A stretch of DNA of 25,407 nucleotides from an uncultured Methylobacter sp. (GTDB taxonomy: Bacteria; Pseudomonadota; Gammaproteobacteria; Methylococcales; Methylomonadaceae). Below are positions 1 through 7,501 of this stretch, piece by piece. The stretch lies in NCBI GenBank assembly GCA_903831545.1, contig CAIKYI010000405.1, positions 1-25,407 of the forward strand. Reading direction: 5' to 3'. The notes beneath the pieces are model-generated. The model was not told the origin of the DNA, did not search any database, and saw only the letters and a list, made by a program, of their open reading frames with translations. Position 1 is the stretch's first letter. The number at the start of each line of letters is the position of its first letter. The position numbers were made by a program, and so were the translations under genes.

Positions 1-119
1 ATGCGGCAAATATTACCGATACCCTGGCTGCCGGTATAGAAAAAGCCGACCAACTTATCGCTAGCGGCGCGGCAAAAGCCAAGTTTGAAGCGCTGGTTGA
101 GTTTAGCCGGGGATGTTAG
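1..119 (+). CDS. trpD: Anthranilate phosphoribosyltransferase, C-terminal end (partial)
   Basis: Only the last 38 codons are present, read from base 3 to the TAG at 117-119; the gene enters from the left edge. The visible tail includes LAAGIEKADQLIASGAAKAK followed by FEALVEFSRGC. It matches the C-terminal helices of TrpD, which usually end in an 'IxSGxAxxKLExLVxFS' pattern. TrpD transfers phosphoribose from PRPP to anthranilate, the second step of tryptophan synthesis. The following gene is trpC, which supports the call because trpD-trpC adjacency is common in gammaproteobacteria. Nothing can be said about the catalytic part, which lies outside the window. Confidence 0.85.
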   Translation, partial: AANITDTLAAGIEKADQLIASGAAKAKFEALVEFSRGC

Positions 120-136
120 ATTTAAAAATAATGTAG

Positions 137-154
137 AGGCGAATTTATTCGCCT
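137..154. repeat. Short palindromic hairpin between trpD and trpC
   Basis: AGGCGAA (137-143), a TTTA loop and TTCGCCT (148-154) form a perfect 7-bp stem 17 bases after the trpD stop. It lacks a following T-run, so it is a poor intrinsic terminator. It looks more like an extragenic palindromic repeat unit, and it sits directly beside the larger palindrome at 161-231. Confidence 0.6.
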
Positions 155-160
155 AATCTG

Positions 161-231
161 GTTCCCACGCGCTGCGGTCTGCCTCACAACGCGGCGCGTT
201 GAGATTGCATTCCCACGCAGCGTGTGGGAAC
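161..231. repeat. REP/BIME-like palindromic repeat with nested hairpin
   Basis: The outer arms GTTCCCACGCGCTGCG (161-176) and CGCAGCGTGTGGGAAC (216-231) pair over 15 of 16 bases. Inside lies a second, perfect hairpin, CAACGC-GGC-GCGTTG (187-201), so the element can fold as a stem with an internal arm. GTTCCCACGC/GTGGGAAC cores are of the repeated extragenic palindrome type; I recall similar elements from methanotroph genomes but cannot search here. It lies inside the trp gene pair and could lower or stabilise trpC message, or be neutral. Confidence 0.7.
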
Positions 232-268
232 TAGACCAAACCGCAAACCTTCAAATAGAAACCAAACA

Positions 269-1069
269 ATGACCAACACACCTGATATTTTAAAAAAAAT
301 TCTCGATAAAAAAGTCGAAGAAGTTACCCGGCGCAAATTAGGCATGACGATTGCCAATCTGGAAGAAATTGCTTCAGGCGTAGAAGGTCCACGCGGCTTT
401 TATAATGCATTGCAAAGCAAAGTTTCAGCTAAAAAGCCGGCCATTATTGCAGAAATTAAAAAAGCTTCACCCAGCAAAGGCGTGATTAGGGAAGATTTTA
501 ATCCTATCACCATAGGACAGGATTACGCCATGAATGGCGCAACTTGTCTTTCTGTGTTAACCGACAAAGAATTTTTTCAGGGCTCGGAAGTATATCTGCA
601 AATGGTCAGAGAACGCTGCCCGCTGCCGGTGTTAAGAAAAGATTTTATGATCGATCCCTATCAAATCTATGAAGCCCGCGCCTTGGGTGCCGACTGCATA
701 TTACTGATAGTCGCGGCTCTGGAAGATGCTCAAATGCACGAGTTGTCAGATACCGCAAGCAAACTGGGTATGGATGTTTTGGTGGAAGTTCACGATGCAA
801 AGGAGTTGCAACGGGCATTAACCCTGGACACCAAGTTGATCGGTATCAATAACCGAAATCTGCGTACTTTTGAAACTTCCTTGCAAACTACATTGGCTTT
901 AAAAGAGCAAGTTCCCACTGATCGTTTAATCATCACCGAAAGTGGCATTCATAGCCACGACGATGTGCAGTTGATGCTGGATAACGAAATTTATACGTTT
1001 CTGGTTGGCGAAGTGTTTATGAGGGCGGAAAGTCCGGGGCAAAAGATGAGAGAGCTGTTTGCTTTGTAA
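269..1069 (+). CDS. trpC: Indole-3-glycerol phosphate synthase
   Basis: This 266-residue single-domain TIM barrel makes indole-3-glycerol phosphate from CdRP in tryptophan synthesis, in the cytoplasm. Family signatures are in order: [11 protein letters not shown] (about 61-71, with catalytic E62 and K64), LRKDFMID (123-130, catalytic K125), [17 protein letters not shown] (193-200), ITESGI and [11 protein letters not shown]. Length is normal for a monofunctional TrpC; there is no fused TrpF. The frame is open upstream to a GTG at 224, but that stretch lies in the palindromic repeat and encodes a non-homologous basic tail. The ATG at 269, beginning [12 protein letters not shown], is therefore chosen although its ribosome binding site is weak. 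A weak hairpin AGATTT/AAATCT (1073-1091) follows the stop. Confidence 0.95.
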   Translation: MTNTPDILKKILDKKVEEVTRRKLGMTIANLEEIASGVEGPRGFYNALQSKVSAKKPAIIAEIKKASPSKGVIREDFNPITIGQDYAMNGATCLSVLTDKEFFQGSEVYLQMVRERCPLPVLRKDFMIDPYQIYEARALGADCILLIVAALEDAQMHELSDTASKLGMDVLVEVHDAKELQRALTLDTKLIGINNRNLRTFETSLQTTLALKEQVPTDRLIITESGIHSHDDVQLMLDNEIYTFLVGEVFMRAESPGQKMRELFAL

Positions 1070-1114
1070 ATCAGATTTATGATTCAAATCTTTAATGAAT
1101 AGAGATAAACAACA

Positions 1115-1921
1115 TTGCAGAATATAAACGCTAAAATGCCCATTGGCGTTTTTGATTCAGGCGTGGGCGGCTTATCGGTTTTACATGAGATTCGAAGACT
1201 ACTGCCAAATGAAGACTTACTCTATGTAGCCGATTCGGGTCATGCGCCTTATGGCGATAAGTCCCAGCAGTTTATCGAGCAACGCTCGATTGCGATTAGC
1301 GAGTTTTTGGTGAGCCGCAACGTTAAAGCCATAGTCGTCGCCTGTAATACGGCAACAGGAGCCGCGATTGCAACCCTGCGTTCAAAATTCTCTGTGCCGA
1401 TTGTTGCGATGGAACCAGCAGTAAAACCTGCGGCAGCACTGAGTAAGACCGGTGTTATTGGTGTTTTGGCAACCAGTCGAACCTTGGCTAGCGCAAATTT
1501 TGTGCAGTTGTTTGCGCGTTATGGTGGCGATGTCCGAATAGAAGGTCAGGCTTGTCCTGGACTGGTTGAAGAGGTGGAAGCGGGCAATCTGTCCGGTTCG
1601 CAATCCCGATTATTATTGGAACGCTATGTCTTGCCACTGCTGGAACGGGATGCTGACATTATTGTGCTTGGTTGCACTCATTATCCATTTTTAGCGTCGC
1701 TGATAAAGGAAATAGCAGGACCAACGGTGGCAGTGATAGATTCAGGCGCTGCCGTTGCCAGGGAACTTTACCGTCGACTTGAAGTGGAGCAATTGTTGGC
1801 TGGTGATAAAGAAGAGGGTACCGAGTTGTTTTTGACCAGTGGATCTCTGGCTCAGGCGGAACCAATATTTTCCCAATTGTGGAAGGAAAATGTAGATTTA
1901 AGCGCTTTGCGTGACAGGTAA
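1115..1921 (+). CDS. murI: Glutamate racemase
   Basis: Interconverts L- and D-glutamate in the cytoplasm, supplying D-Glu for peptidoglycan. The protein begins with PIGVFDSGVGGLSVL and carries both catalytic cysteines: C77 in VVACNTATGAA and C187 in VLGCTHYPF. Length is 268 residues from a TTG start at 1115, or 261 from the ATG at 1136. I favour TTG because GAGA lies about 10 bases upstream of it, whereas the ATG has no visible Shine-Dalgarno; the seven extra residues lie before the conserved core, so the choice is uncertain. The gene starts 45 bases after trpC on the same strand and may be read through from it. It converges on the cyclic-di-GMP gene at 1964. Confidence 0.95.
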   Translation: MQNINAKMPIGVFDSGVGGLSVLHEIRRLLPNEDLLYVADSGHAPYGDKSQQFIEQRSIAISEFLVSRNVKAIVVACNTATGAAIATLRSKFSVPIVAMEPAVKPAAALSKTGVIGVLATSRTLASANFVQLFARYGGDVRIEGQACPGLVEEVEAGNLSGSQSRLLLERYVLPLLERDADIIVLGCTHYPFLASLIKEIAGPTVAVIDSGAAVARELYRRLEVEQLLAGDKEEGTELFLTSGSLAQAEPIFSQLWKENVDLSALRDR

Positions 1922-1934
1922 TCATCCCCAATAA

Positions 1935-1955
1935 TTTCAGCCATTGGCGCTGAAA
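1935..1955. terminator. Hairpin between convergent murI and GGDEF/EAL gene
   Basis: TTTCAGC (1935-1941) and GCTGAAA (1949-1955) form a 7-bp stem with a 7-base loop, in the 42-base gap between two convergent stop codons. On the minus strand the stem is followed by TTATT; on the plus strand it is followed by AAAAATTTT. It is a plausible two-way terminator, though the U-tracts are not ideal. Confidence 0.5.
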
Positions 1956-1963
1956 AAAAATTT

Positions 1964-4900
1964 TCAAATATTAGACGTCCATGCTGACGGTGCTTTCCAT
2001 GCTTTAACCCATTCTTCAAGATTAAACGCTGGCATAGGTTTGGCAATTCCGTAACCTTGTGCGAGATTGCAACCAGCTTGTAAAAGAGCAATGCCGTGTT
2101 CGCTTGATTCAACTCCCTCCGCAATGACTTGACGTCGGAAAGATTTTGCCAAACCGATGATTCCTTGCACGATAGCCAAAGCGTTTTCGTCTGTTAACAT
2201 ATCGCGCACAAAAATCTGGTCGATTTTTATTGTTTCTACCGGCAGGTGTCTTAGATAACTAAGCGAAGAATAACCGGTGCCGAAATCATCCAGCGCAAAC
2301 TTTATACCTAAGTCCTGACAGTTTTTGATTACCTTGGAGGTAAGATGTAAATCATGCAGCGCCTGGGTTTCCAGTATTTCCAGTTCAAAATGGGTCGGAT
2401 TGATCGTGGGCCAGCGTTCAAAGGCATAAGAGAGTTGTTGAATAAAGTCGTCTGCTTGCAGTGATCTGGCGGTGACATTTACACTGATTTGAAGTTGTAG
2501 GCCTGAACGAAGCCAGTTCTCCATGTGTTGCAAGGCCTGATCGATAACCCAGGCATCAAGTTTTATGGCTAATTCACTGTGATCAATCAGTGGTAAAAAA
2601 TCACAAGGCATAAGCAAACCGCGCTCGGGATGTTGCCAGCGAATTAATGCTTCGGCACCGAAGACAATACCTTTTTGCATGTCAACTTTAGGCTGGAAAA
2701 ACAGTTCAAATTCTTTGTTTTCAAGTGCAAGTCCAATGCGGTTAAGAGCCTCTCGGTGCGCATGGAGTTTACGATCCAGCTCAAGATTATAAATATGAAA
2801 GCAGTTTTTACCATCCTTTTTGGCCTGATACATGGCTTGATCGGCCTGCCGTAATAGGGTATCCGGGACCGAATAATCACTGGCTTGATGTTGAGTGTCA
2901 GATTTCATGTAGTCATCAGGATAAATACTGATGCCAATGCTGGCGGATACACAGACAGACTGGTTACCCAAGAGAACGGGGCCATTGATAGTTTCCAGCA
3001 GACGATGCAAAGTAATCTCGCAGTCTTCTACCTTGTCCAGTCCAAGTAATAAAAATACAAATTCATCGCCGCCTAAACGGGCAACGGTATCACCATCGCG
3101 GAGTGCATTTTTTATGCGCTGGGCAATTTGGATCAGTAATTGGTCGCCCGCTTCATGGCCAAGTTTATCGTTAACAGCTTTAAAACCATCCAGATCAAGA
3201 TAGCCGACAGCCATTAAGCAGTTATCACGTTGGGTTTGGGCAAATGCCAGGTGCATGCGATCTGCCAAAAGAATCCGGTTTGGCACACCGGTGAGCGGAT
3301 CGTAGTGGGCGATAAGTTCCAGCTTTTTTTCATGTTCTTTAAGTGGAGTAATATCCGAAGAGGTTCCTATATAATGCGTTATTTCCCCCTGTTTATCAGC
3401 TACCGCAGAAATGGTAAGCCATTCGGCAAAGATGTCACCATTTTTCCTGCGGTTCCAAACTTCGCCACACCAATAGCCTTTTTCAATGATTGTTTGCCAC
3501 ATGGTTTTATAGAAACGGTGATCGTGAAGTCCCGATTTGAGAAAATTGGGTTTATTACCCAGCACATCGTTTCTTGAATAACCTGTTACTTTGATGAATG
3601 CAGGATTTATGTCGATAATATTGCTATGCACATCGGTAATCATGATGCCTTCCTGAGTGCTTGCAAAAACGCTGGCTGCCATACGTTGCTGCTCTTCAAC
3701 GCGCTTTTTTTTACTTATTTCGCGGCGTAAACGCATATTCCAACTAAAGATAAAAACAAGCAGTAAAACTGCCGCTATGGCGTAGAGTACAAATGTTGCG
3801 ATTTTTATGCCGGGCTCATATTTTAAACTCATCCACCGATTCTGGATGCTTTCCTTTTCGGACTGGGGAATATCGGCAAGCGCTTTGGTAAGCAGGGTTA
3901 GCAGTTCGGGATTATCCTTGGTGACAGCCATGCGGTGTTGGCTTTTATAATGGGTATCCCCGGAAAAGCCGAGATTTAGCATGCCATCCATTTTAACTGC
4001 GTAGTTTGCGGAGGCGGCATCGCCAATATAGGCATCGGCTTTGCCACGACTGACCAAGGTTAATGCCTCATGTACATTTCCAGCAGGTAACAATTGTAGT
4101 TTAGGGTGGTCACGCATTATCATTTCTTGCATGAAATAACCCTTTTCCAGCGTTACCTGTTTGCCGTAAAGACGTTCCAGGCTGTCGACAAAGCCATTAT
4201 TGCTATCGCTGATAATAATGACGGGTGTAGATAAATAAGGCTCCGTGAAAAGCAGATAGCGCTCACGGTCGGGGGTTTTATTGGCATTGGAAAGCATTTC
4301 CAGTTTACCTTGTTGCGCCATTGCCAAGGTTTCATTCCAAGACGTACTTGCTACCATTTCCAGCTTGACGCCCAGTCGTTGCTGGATTAGGGCCAGATAT
4401 TCGGTACTTAAACCTAAAAAATTGCCATGCGTGTCCATCCATTCATACGGCGCAAAATCCGGGTCAATTCCTATGTGAACAACAGGATGAGCTTGTAGCC
4501 AGCGTTTTTCCTCCGGGGTGAAATCGATTTTTCCTGTTTGTACCTGCCCGTAAATGAAGCCTTCCAGGTGATCTGTTGAACTGACCAAGCCCAGTTGTTG
4601 ATAAGTGTTAGCAATGCGTTGAAAACGTTTGATGTCAGTGTGACCAATTGGAATGGTCTCGGGTAAAATCATCTTTACCGTTTCCTGCGCTTCAAAACGC
4701 AGGTGATCGGCAGAAAGCCGGTTTCCGGGATTATATTTATCCAGAATGAGCTGGATCAGTTCATCTTGATGTTTGAGCGCATAATCCCAACCCTTAAGCG
4801 AAGCGCGCAAAAAACGCCGGACTCTTTCCGGATGCTGTTTGATTTCCTGTTCGGTGGTGAAGAGATTGTCGCTTAAAAAATCCACGCCATAATTTCGGGG

Positions 4901-5497
4901 ATCAATAATGTTTATGTCGATGCCGTGTTTTTTAAAATAATCAATCTGGTCGGTTAGATAGGCAACCATGACATCTGTTTTGCCACTGAGCAAGTCGTTG
5001 GGGTTGAAGGAGTTATCTAAATGGGTAAATTGCTGAGAGGAAATGCCTGTTTCGTAAAGCATGGCCAGTAGCGGCGCATTGTCGTAACTGTCTTCCATGA
5101 CCCTTTTGCCCTTGAGTTCATAGGGACTGACTATGCCTGAGTTTTTTAAGCTAATGTAAACCAGCGGGTTATGTTGAAAAATGGAGGCCAAAATGACGAC
5201 TGGCTTGTCCAGTAGTCGTTGCTCCAAAAGACCGGTATCGGAAACACCGTATTGGGATTCATTTTTTAGAACTTGATCGATATTGTTAACGCCAGGAATA
5301 CGCTCGTGAATAGAAACATCCAGCATTTCTTCTGCGTAAAAACCTTTCTCCCTGGCAGCATAGTAACCCGCAAACTGGAAAGAATGTAACCATTTAAGTT
5401 GTAATGACACCTGTTCTGCAGACGGCTCAGAACCTGCAAATAAAGGTAACGAACAGAATCCAACATATAATAGTGTAGCAAGCCGGAGCAGAGTCAT
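1964..5497 (-). CDS. Membrane sensor with two solute-binding domains, PAS, GGDEF and EAL (cyclic-di-GMP turnover)
   Basis: This 1177-residue protein has a signal peptide (1-22) and an NMT1/THI5-like binding domain (about 28-320; LQLKWLHSFQFAGYYAA is typical). A family-3 solute-binding domain follows (about 338-557), then one membrane span (566-586), PAS (about 605-720), GGDEF (about 725-900) and EAL (about 915-1165). The cyclase signature GGDEF is intact (809-813), and an inhibitory RxxD site (R800-D803) lies five residues before it. The EAL half keeps EALIRW (E949), SVNVTARSL, DDFGTG (1070-1075), KIDQIF and AEGVES, so both activities look possible. The binding domains should lie in the periplasm and sense a small molecule; the ligand is unknown. 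The ATG at 5497 precedes a good signal peptide but has no strong ribosome site. It is transcribed divergently from the gene at 5811. Confidence 0.9.
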   Translation of the reverse strand: MTLLRLATLLYVGFCSLPLFAGSEPSAEQVSLQLKWLHSFQFAGYYAAREKGFYAEEMLDVSIHERIPGVNNIDQVLKNESQYGVSDTGLLEQRLLDKPVVILASIFQHNPLVYISLKNSGIVSPYELKGKRVMEDSYDNAPLLAMLYETGISSQQFTHLDNSFNPNDLLSGKTDVMVAYLTDQIDYFKKHGIDINIIDPRNYGVDFLSDNLFTTEQEIKQHPERVRRFLRASLKGWDYALKHQDELIQLILDKYNPGNRLSADHLRFEAQETVKMILPETIPIGHTDIKRFQRIANTYQQLGLVSSTDHLEGFIYGQVQTGKIDFTPEEKRWLQAHPVVHIGIDPDFAPYEWMDTHGNFLGLSTEYLALIQQRLGVKLEMVASTSWNETLAMAQQGKLEMLSNANKTPDRERYLLFTEPYLSTPVIIISDSNNGFVDSLERLYGKQVTLEKGYFMQEMIMRDHPKLQLLPAGNVHEALTLVSRGKADAYIGDAASANYAVKMDGMLNLGFSGDTHYKSQHRMAVTKDNPELLTLLTKALADIPQSEKESIQNRWMSLKYEPGIKIATFVLYAIAAVLLLVFIFSWNMRLRREISKKKRVEEQQRMAASVFASTQEGIMITDVHSNIIDINPAFIKVTGYSRNDVLGNKPNFLKSGLHDHRFYKTMWQTIIEKGYWCGEVWNRRKNGDIFAEWLTISAVADKQGEITHYIGTSSDITPLKEHEKKLELIAHYDPLTGVPNRILLADRMHLAFAQTQRDNCLMAVGYLDLDGFKAVNDKLGHEAGDQLLIQIAQRIKNALRDGDTVARLGGDEFVFLLLGLDKVEDCEITLHRLLETINGPVLLGNQSVCVSASIGISIYPDDYMKSDTQHQASDYSVPDTLLRQADQAMYQAKKDGKNCFHIYNLELDRKLHAHREALNRIGLALENKEFELFFQPKVDMQKGIVFGAEALIRWQHPERGLLMPCDFLPLIDHSELAIKLDAWVIDQALQHMENWLRSGLQLQISVNVTARSLQADDFIQQLSYAFERWPTINPTHFELEILETQALHDLHLTSKVIKNCQDLGIKFALDDFGTGYSSLSYLRHLPVETIKIDQIFVRDMLTDENALAIVQGIIGLAKSFRRQVIAEGVESSEHGIALLQAGCNLAQGYGIAKPMPAFNLEEWVKAWKAPSAWTSNI

Positions 5498-5810
5498 AAA
5501 AATTCACTATTAAAAAAAGGTAATTTTAGCATTTCGCCGTACGGTTTGTGTGATTGTAATTTGGAAATATGGAAAATGAAGCAAAGGAATGGGTATGAAA
5601 TAACTTGTGCTGCTTTGATTTGACGAGCATTTAGAGGCTAATGAATTCGGTGCTACAAATGCTCAAATTATTGCTTAGGCATTCCTTTATATATAAAACT
5701 TAACAGTTGATCAAGCAGATTTATTTTTGCCTATAAGTAGTTAATATTGATTTTAAATTAAATGCACTTATAGTTGCGCAACAAAAACATAAAATTTTAG
5801 AGAGTAAATT
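5498..5810. other. Divergent intergenic region, 313 bases
   Basis: An AT-rich spacer between the divergent GGDEF/EAL and DUF475 genes; it must hold both promoters. Rightward candidates are TTGCTT (5671-5676) with TATAAA (5692-5697; spacer 15) and TTGATC (5707-5712) with TATAAG (5732-5737; spacer 19). Neither is strong. GAGAG at 5800-5804 is a good ribosome site for the ATG at 5811. TerC-family genes can carry a yybP-ykoY manganese riboswitch, but I see no GGGGAGUAG-like core here. No small gene was found. Confidence 0.5.
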
Positions 5811-6827
5811 ATGCAATATTTTCGTCTTTCGTTTATCGTCACCATCGCTTGTCTTGCTACAGCCTATTATTGGGCTGGCTTAATGGGGGTTTTTATTGCC
5901 AGTATTCTTGGCGTCCTGGAAGTTAGTTTGTCATTTGATAATGCTGTAGTTAACGCGTCAATTTTAAAGCGTATGGACGAACGCTGGCAGCAATATTTTT
6001 TAACCTGGGGGATTTTGATTGCCGTTTTCGGTATGCGTCTGTTATTTCCAATTGTAATCGTTTCGGCGGCAACCGGTATCGGCTTTATGGGCGTTACCGA
6101 AATGGCCTTAAACGATACTGCAACTTATGCCAAGCATTTAACCGAGTCACATGTCCAAATTGCGGCGTTTGGCGGCATGTTTTTGCTGATGGTGTTTTAT
6201 TCGTTTATTTTTGATGAAGAAAGAGAATTGCATTGGCTGGGCTGGATTGAAAGAAAAATGGGCTCCTTTGGCAAGCTTGAAGCTATTGAAATTATTATGG
6301 CTTTGGGGCCGTTGTTAATCCTTCAAAACTTTTTGCCACAGGAAATTCGTTTGGATGCGCTGGTTGCCGGTGTTACCGGTGTTATTTTGTACGTGGTGGT
6401 AGACAGTTTGGCTGCTTTGTTTGAGCACGAAGAAGAAGGTGAAGAGGTAGTCGCTGTACTTAAAAAAAGCGGCATGATGAGTTTTGTTTATCTTGAAGTA
6501 TTGGATGCCTCTTTTTCTTTTGATGGCGTCATTGGTGCCTTTGCAATTACTCAGGACGTGGTCATTATTATGCTGGGTCTGGCTGTCGGTGCCATGTTTG
6601 TGCGAAGTTTAACGGTATATCTGGTGCGGAAAGGTACGTTGGATGAGTTTGTGTTTCTCGAACACGGCGCTCATTATGCGATTGGGGTGTTAGCAGGCAT
6701 TATGCTGGGCAGCATGACCTATGAAATTCCTGAAGTTATTACCGGCTTGACTGGCGCTGTATTGATTGGTTTGTCGGTGATTTCGTCTATTCGATACAAG
6801 AAACGGCAAAGCAAAATCGCAGATTAA
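5811..6827 (+). CDS. DUF475 family (TerC-like) integral membrane protein
   Basis: A 338-residue polytopic inner-membrane protein with about eight hydrophobic segments. It has two internally related acidic motifs, EVSLSFDNAVVNA (37-49) and EVLDASFSFDGVIGA (229-243), the hallmark of the DUF475/TerC superfamily. An acidic cytoplasmic-type stretch HEEEGEEV lies at about 206-213. TerC relatives are linked to tellurite resistance and to metal, especially manganese, export. By family the conserved Glu/Asp residues in the membrane are candidate ion ligands, but the substrate of DUF475 proteins is not established. A clear ribosome site (GAGAG, 6 bases before the ATG) supports the start. It lies 168 bases before the small secreted protein and efflux operon on the same strand, so a role in metal homeostasis is a reasonable inference. 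Confidence 0.85.
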   Translation: MQYFRLSFIVTIACLATAYYWAGLMGVFIASILGVLEVSLSFDNAVVNASILKRMDERWQQYFLTWGILIAVFGMRLLFPIVIVSAATGIGFMGVTEMALNDTATYAKHLTESHVQIAAFGGMFLLMVFYSFIFDEERELHWLGWIERKMGSFGKLEAIEIIMALGPLLILQNFLPQEIRLDALVAGVTGVILYVVVDSLAALFEHEEEGEEVVAVLKKSGMMSFVYLEVLDASFSFDGVIGAFAITQDVVIIMLGLAVGAMFVRSLTVYLVRKGTLDEFVFLEHGAHYAIGVLAGIMLGSMTYEIPEVITGLTGAVLIGLSVISSIRYKKRQSKIAD

Positions 6828-6995
6828 GATCATAGATAAATCCGGTCTGGTTTTCTTGATTAACAGCATTAAGTAAATCCCGCTTACAATAGAAGCACAG
6901 AATAGATTTGATTTATATAAATTGCGATAAAGGTGAGTGAAAATTAAAATCAAAAAAAATATTAAACGGTTTTTAACTAGCTTGGCAGATTTAGA

Positions 6996-7391
6996 ATGAC
7001 TACAAGATTACGTATTTTTACCGTTATATTTCTGGCAATTTTGCAATTGATTGCACCGTTAGTGCATGCTCACACTGGCGAGAACATTCCAGTTCCAGGA
7101 TTTCATGTTCCGGGACTGGAAATGTATGGTGTTGATCATGTTGAGTTTGAGTCCCAGGTAATAAGCCGTGCTTTCAGTTCTGACGGCATCCTGGTGGCTG
7201 TTGATGCAGGCATGATAGACAAAAAAATTAGTGTTGATACAGAAGATAATGGACCTTATCTGCAGTATCAGGCGCTGGCAATTAATATCGGCCCCTCCCC
7301 GTTTTATACTAAAATTCCTTCGCAATCATCTCAGATTGTTTGTCGGTTAATCGCACCCTCGCAAACTCCTCGAGCGCCGCCTGCTCAGTAA
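6996..7391 (+). CDS. Small secreted protein of unknown function preceding the efflux operon
   Basis: 131 residues with a clear signal peptide (about 1-25, cleavage after LVHA). The mature part starts HTGENIPVPGFHVPGLEMYG and ends in a proline-rich tail, TPRAPPAQ. It has one cysteine near the C terminus and a few histidines, and no membrane span after the signal. I do not recognise a named family. Small exported proteins often stand just upstream of czcC-type genes (CzcI-like), with proline/arginine-rich ends, and this one sits in the same place; that comparison is positional and I see no firm sequence match. The ATG at 6996 gives the signal peptide at once; its ribosome site is weak. There is a 110-base gap with its own promoter signals before the next gene. 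Confidence 0.7.
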   Translation: MTTRLRIFTVIFLAILQLIAPLVHAHTGENIPVPGFHVPGLEMYGVDHVEFESQVISRAFSSDGILVAVDAGMIDKKISVDTEDNGPYLQYQALAINIGPSPFYTKIPSQSSQIVCRLIAPSQTPRAPPAQ

Positions 7392-7443
7392 GCTCTGTTG
7401 ACGTCTGGTTTTCAATAGGCTTGCAGGATGCTGGAGCCATCGT

Positions 7444-7471
7444 TTGAACAACCGAAGATTCTTTTTATAAC
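7444..7471 (+). promoter_or_regulatory. Predicted sigma70 promoter of the efflux operon
   Basis: TTGAAC (7444-7449) and TATAAC (7466-7471) are spaced by 16 bases, matching 4/6 and 5/6 of the consensus. Transcription would start near 7478, giving a leader of about 24 bases before the ATG at 7502. The start would fall inside the palindrome at 7473-7486. Confidence 0.5.
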
Positions 7472-7472
7472 G

Positions 7473-7486
7473 CGGCAATATTGCCG
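7473..7486. promoter_or_regulatory. Perfect 14-bp palindrome at the predicted transcription start
   Basis: CGGCAAT-ATTGCCG is a perfect dyad lying immediately downstream of the predicted -10 box and over the expected start site of the efflux operon. This placement suits a repressor operator, for example a metal-responsive one. It could equally be a small 5'-leader hairpin. No regulator gene for it is visible next door. Confidence 0.45.
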
Positions 7487-7501
7487 TATCGAGCTTGACT
7501 T

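Noticed and set aside
224..268. N-terminal extension of trpC from a GTG start
   Set aside because: The extra 15 codons lie partly in the palindromic repeat and do not resemble TrpC; the ATG at 269 gives the normal N terminus.
5498..5810. yybP-ykoY manganese riboswitch upstream of the TerC-like gene
   Set aside because: The conserved GGGGAGUAG core is not present.
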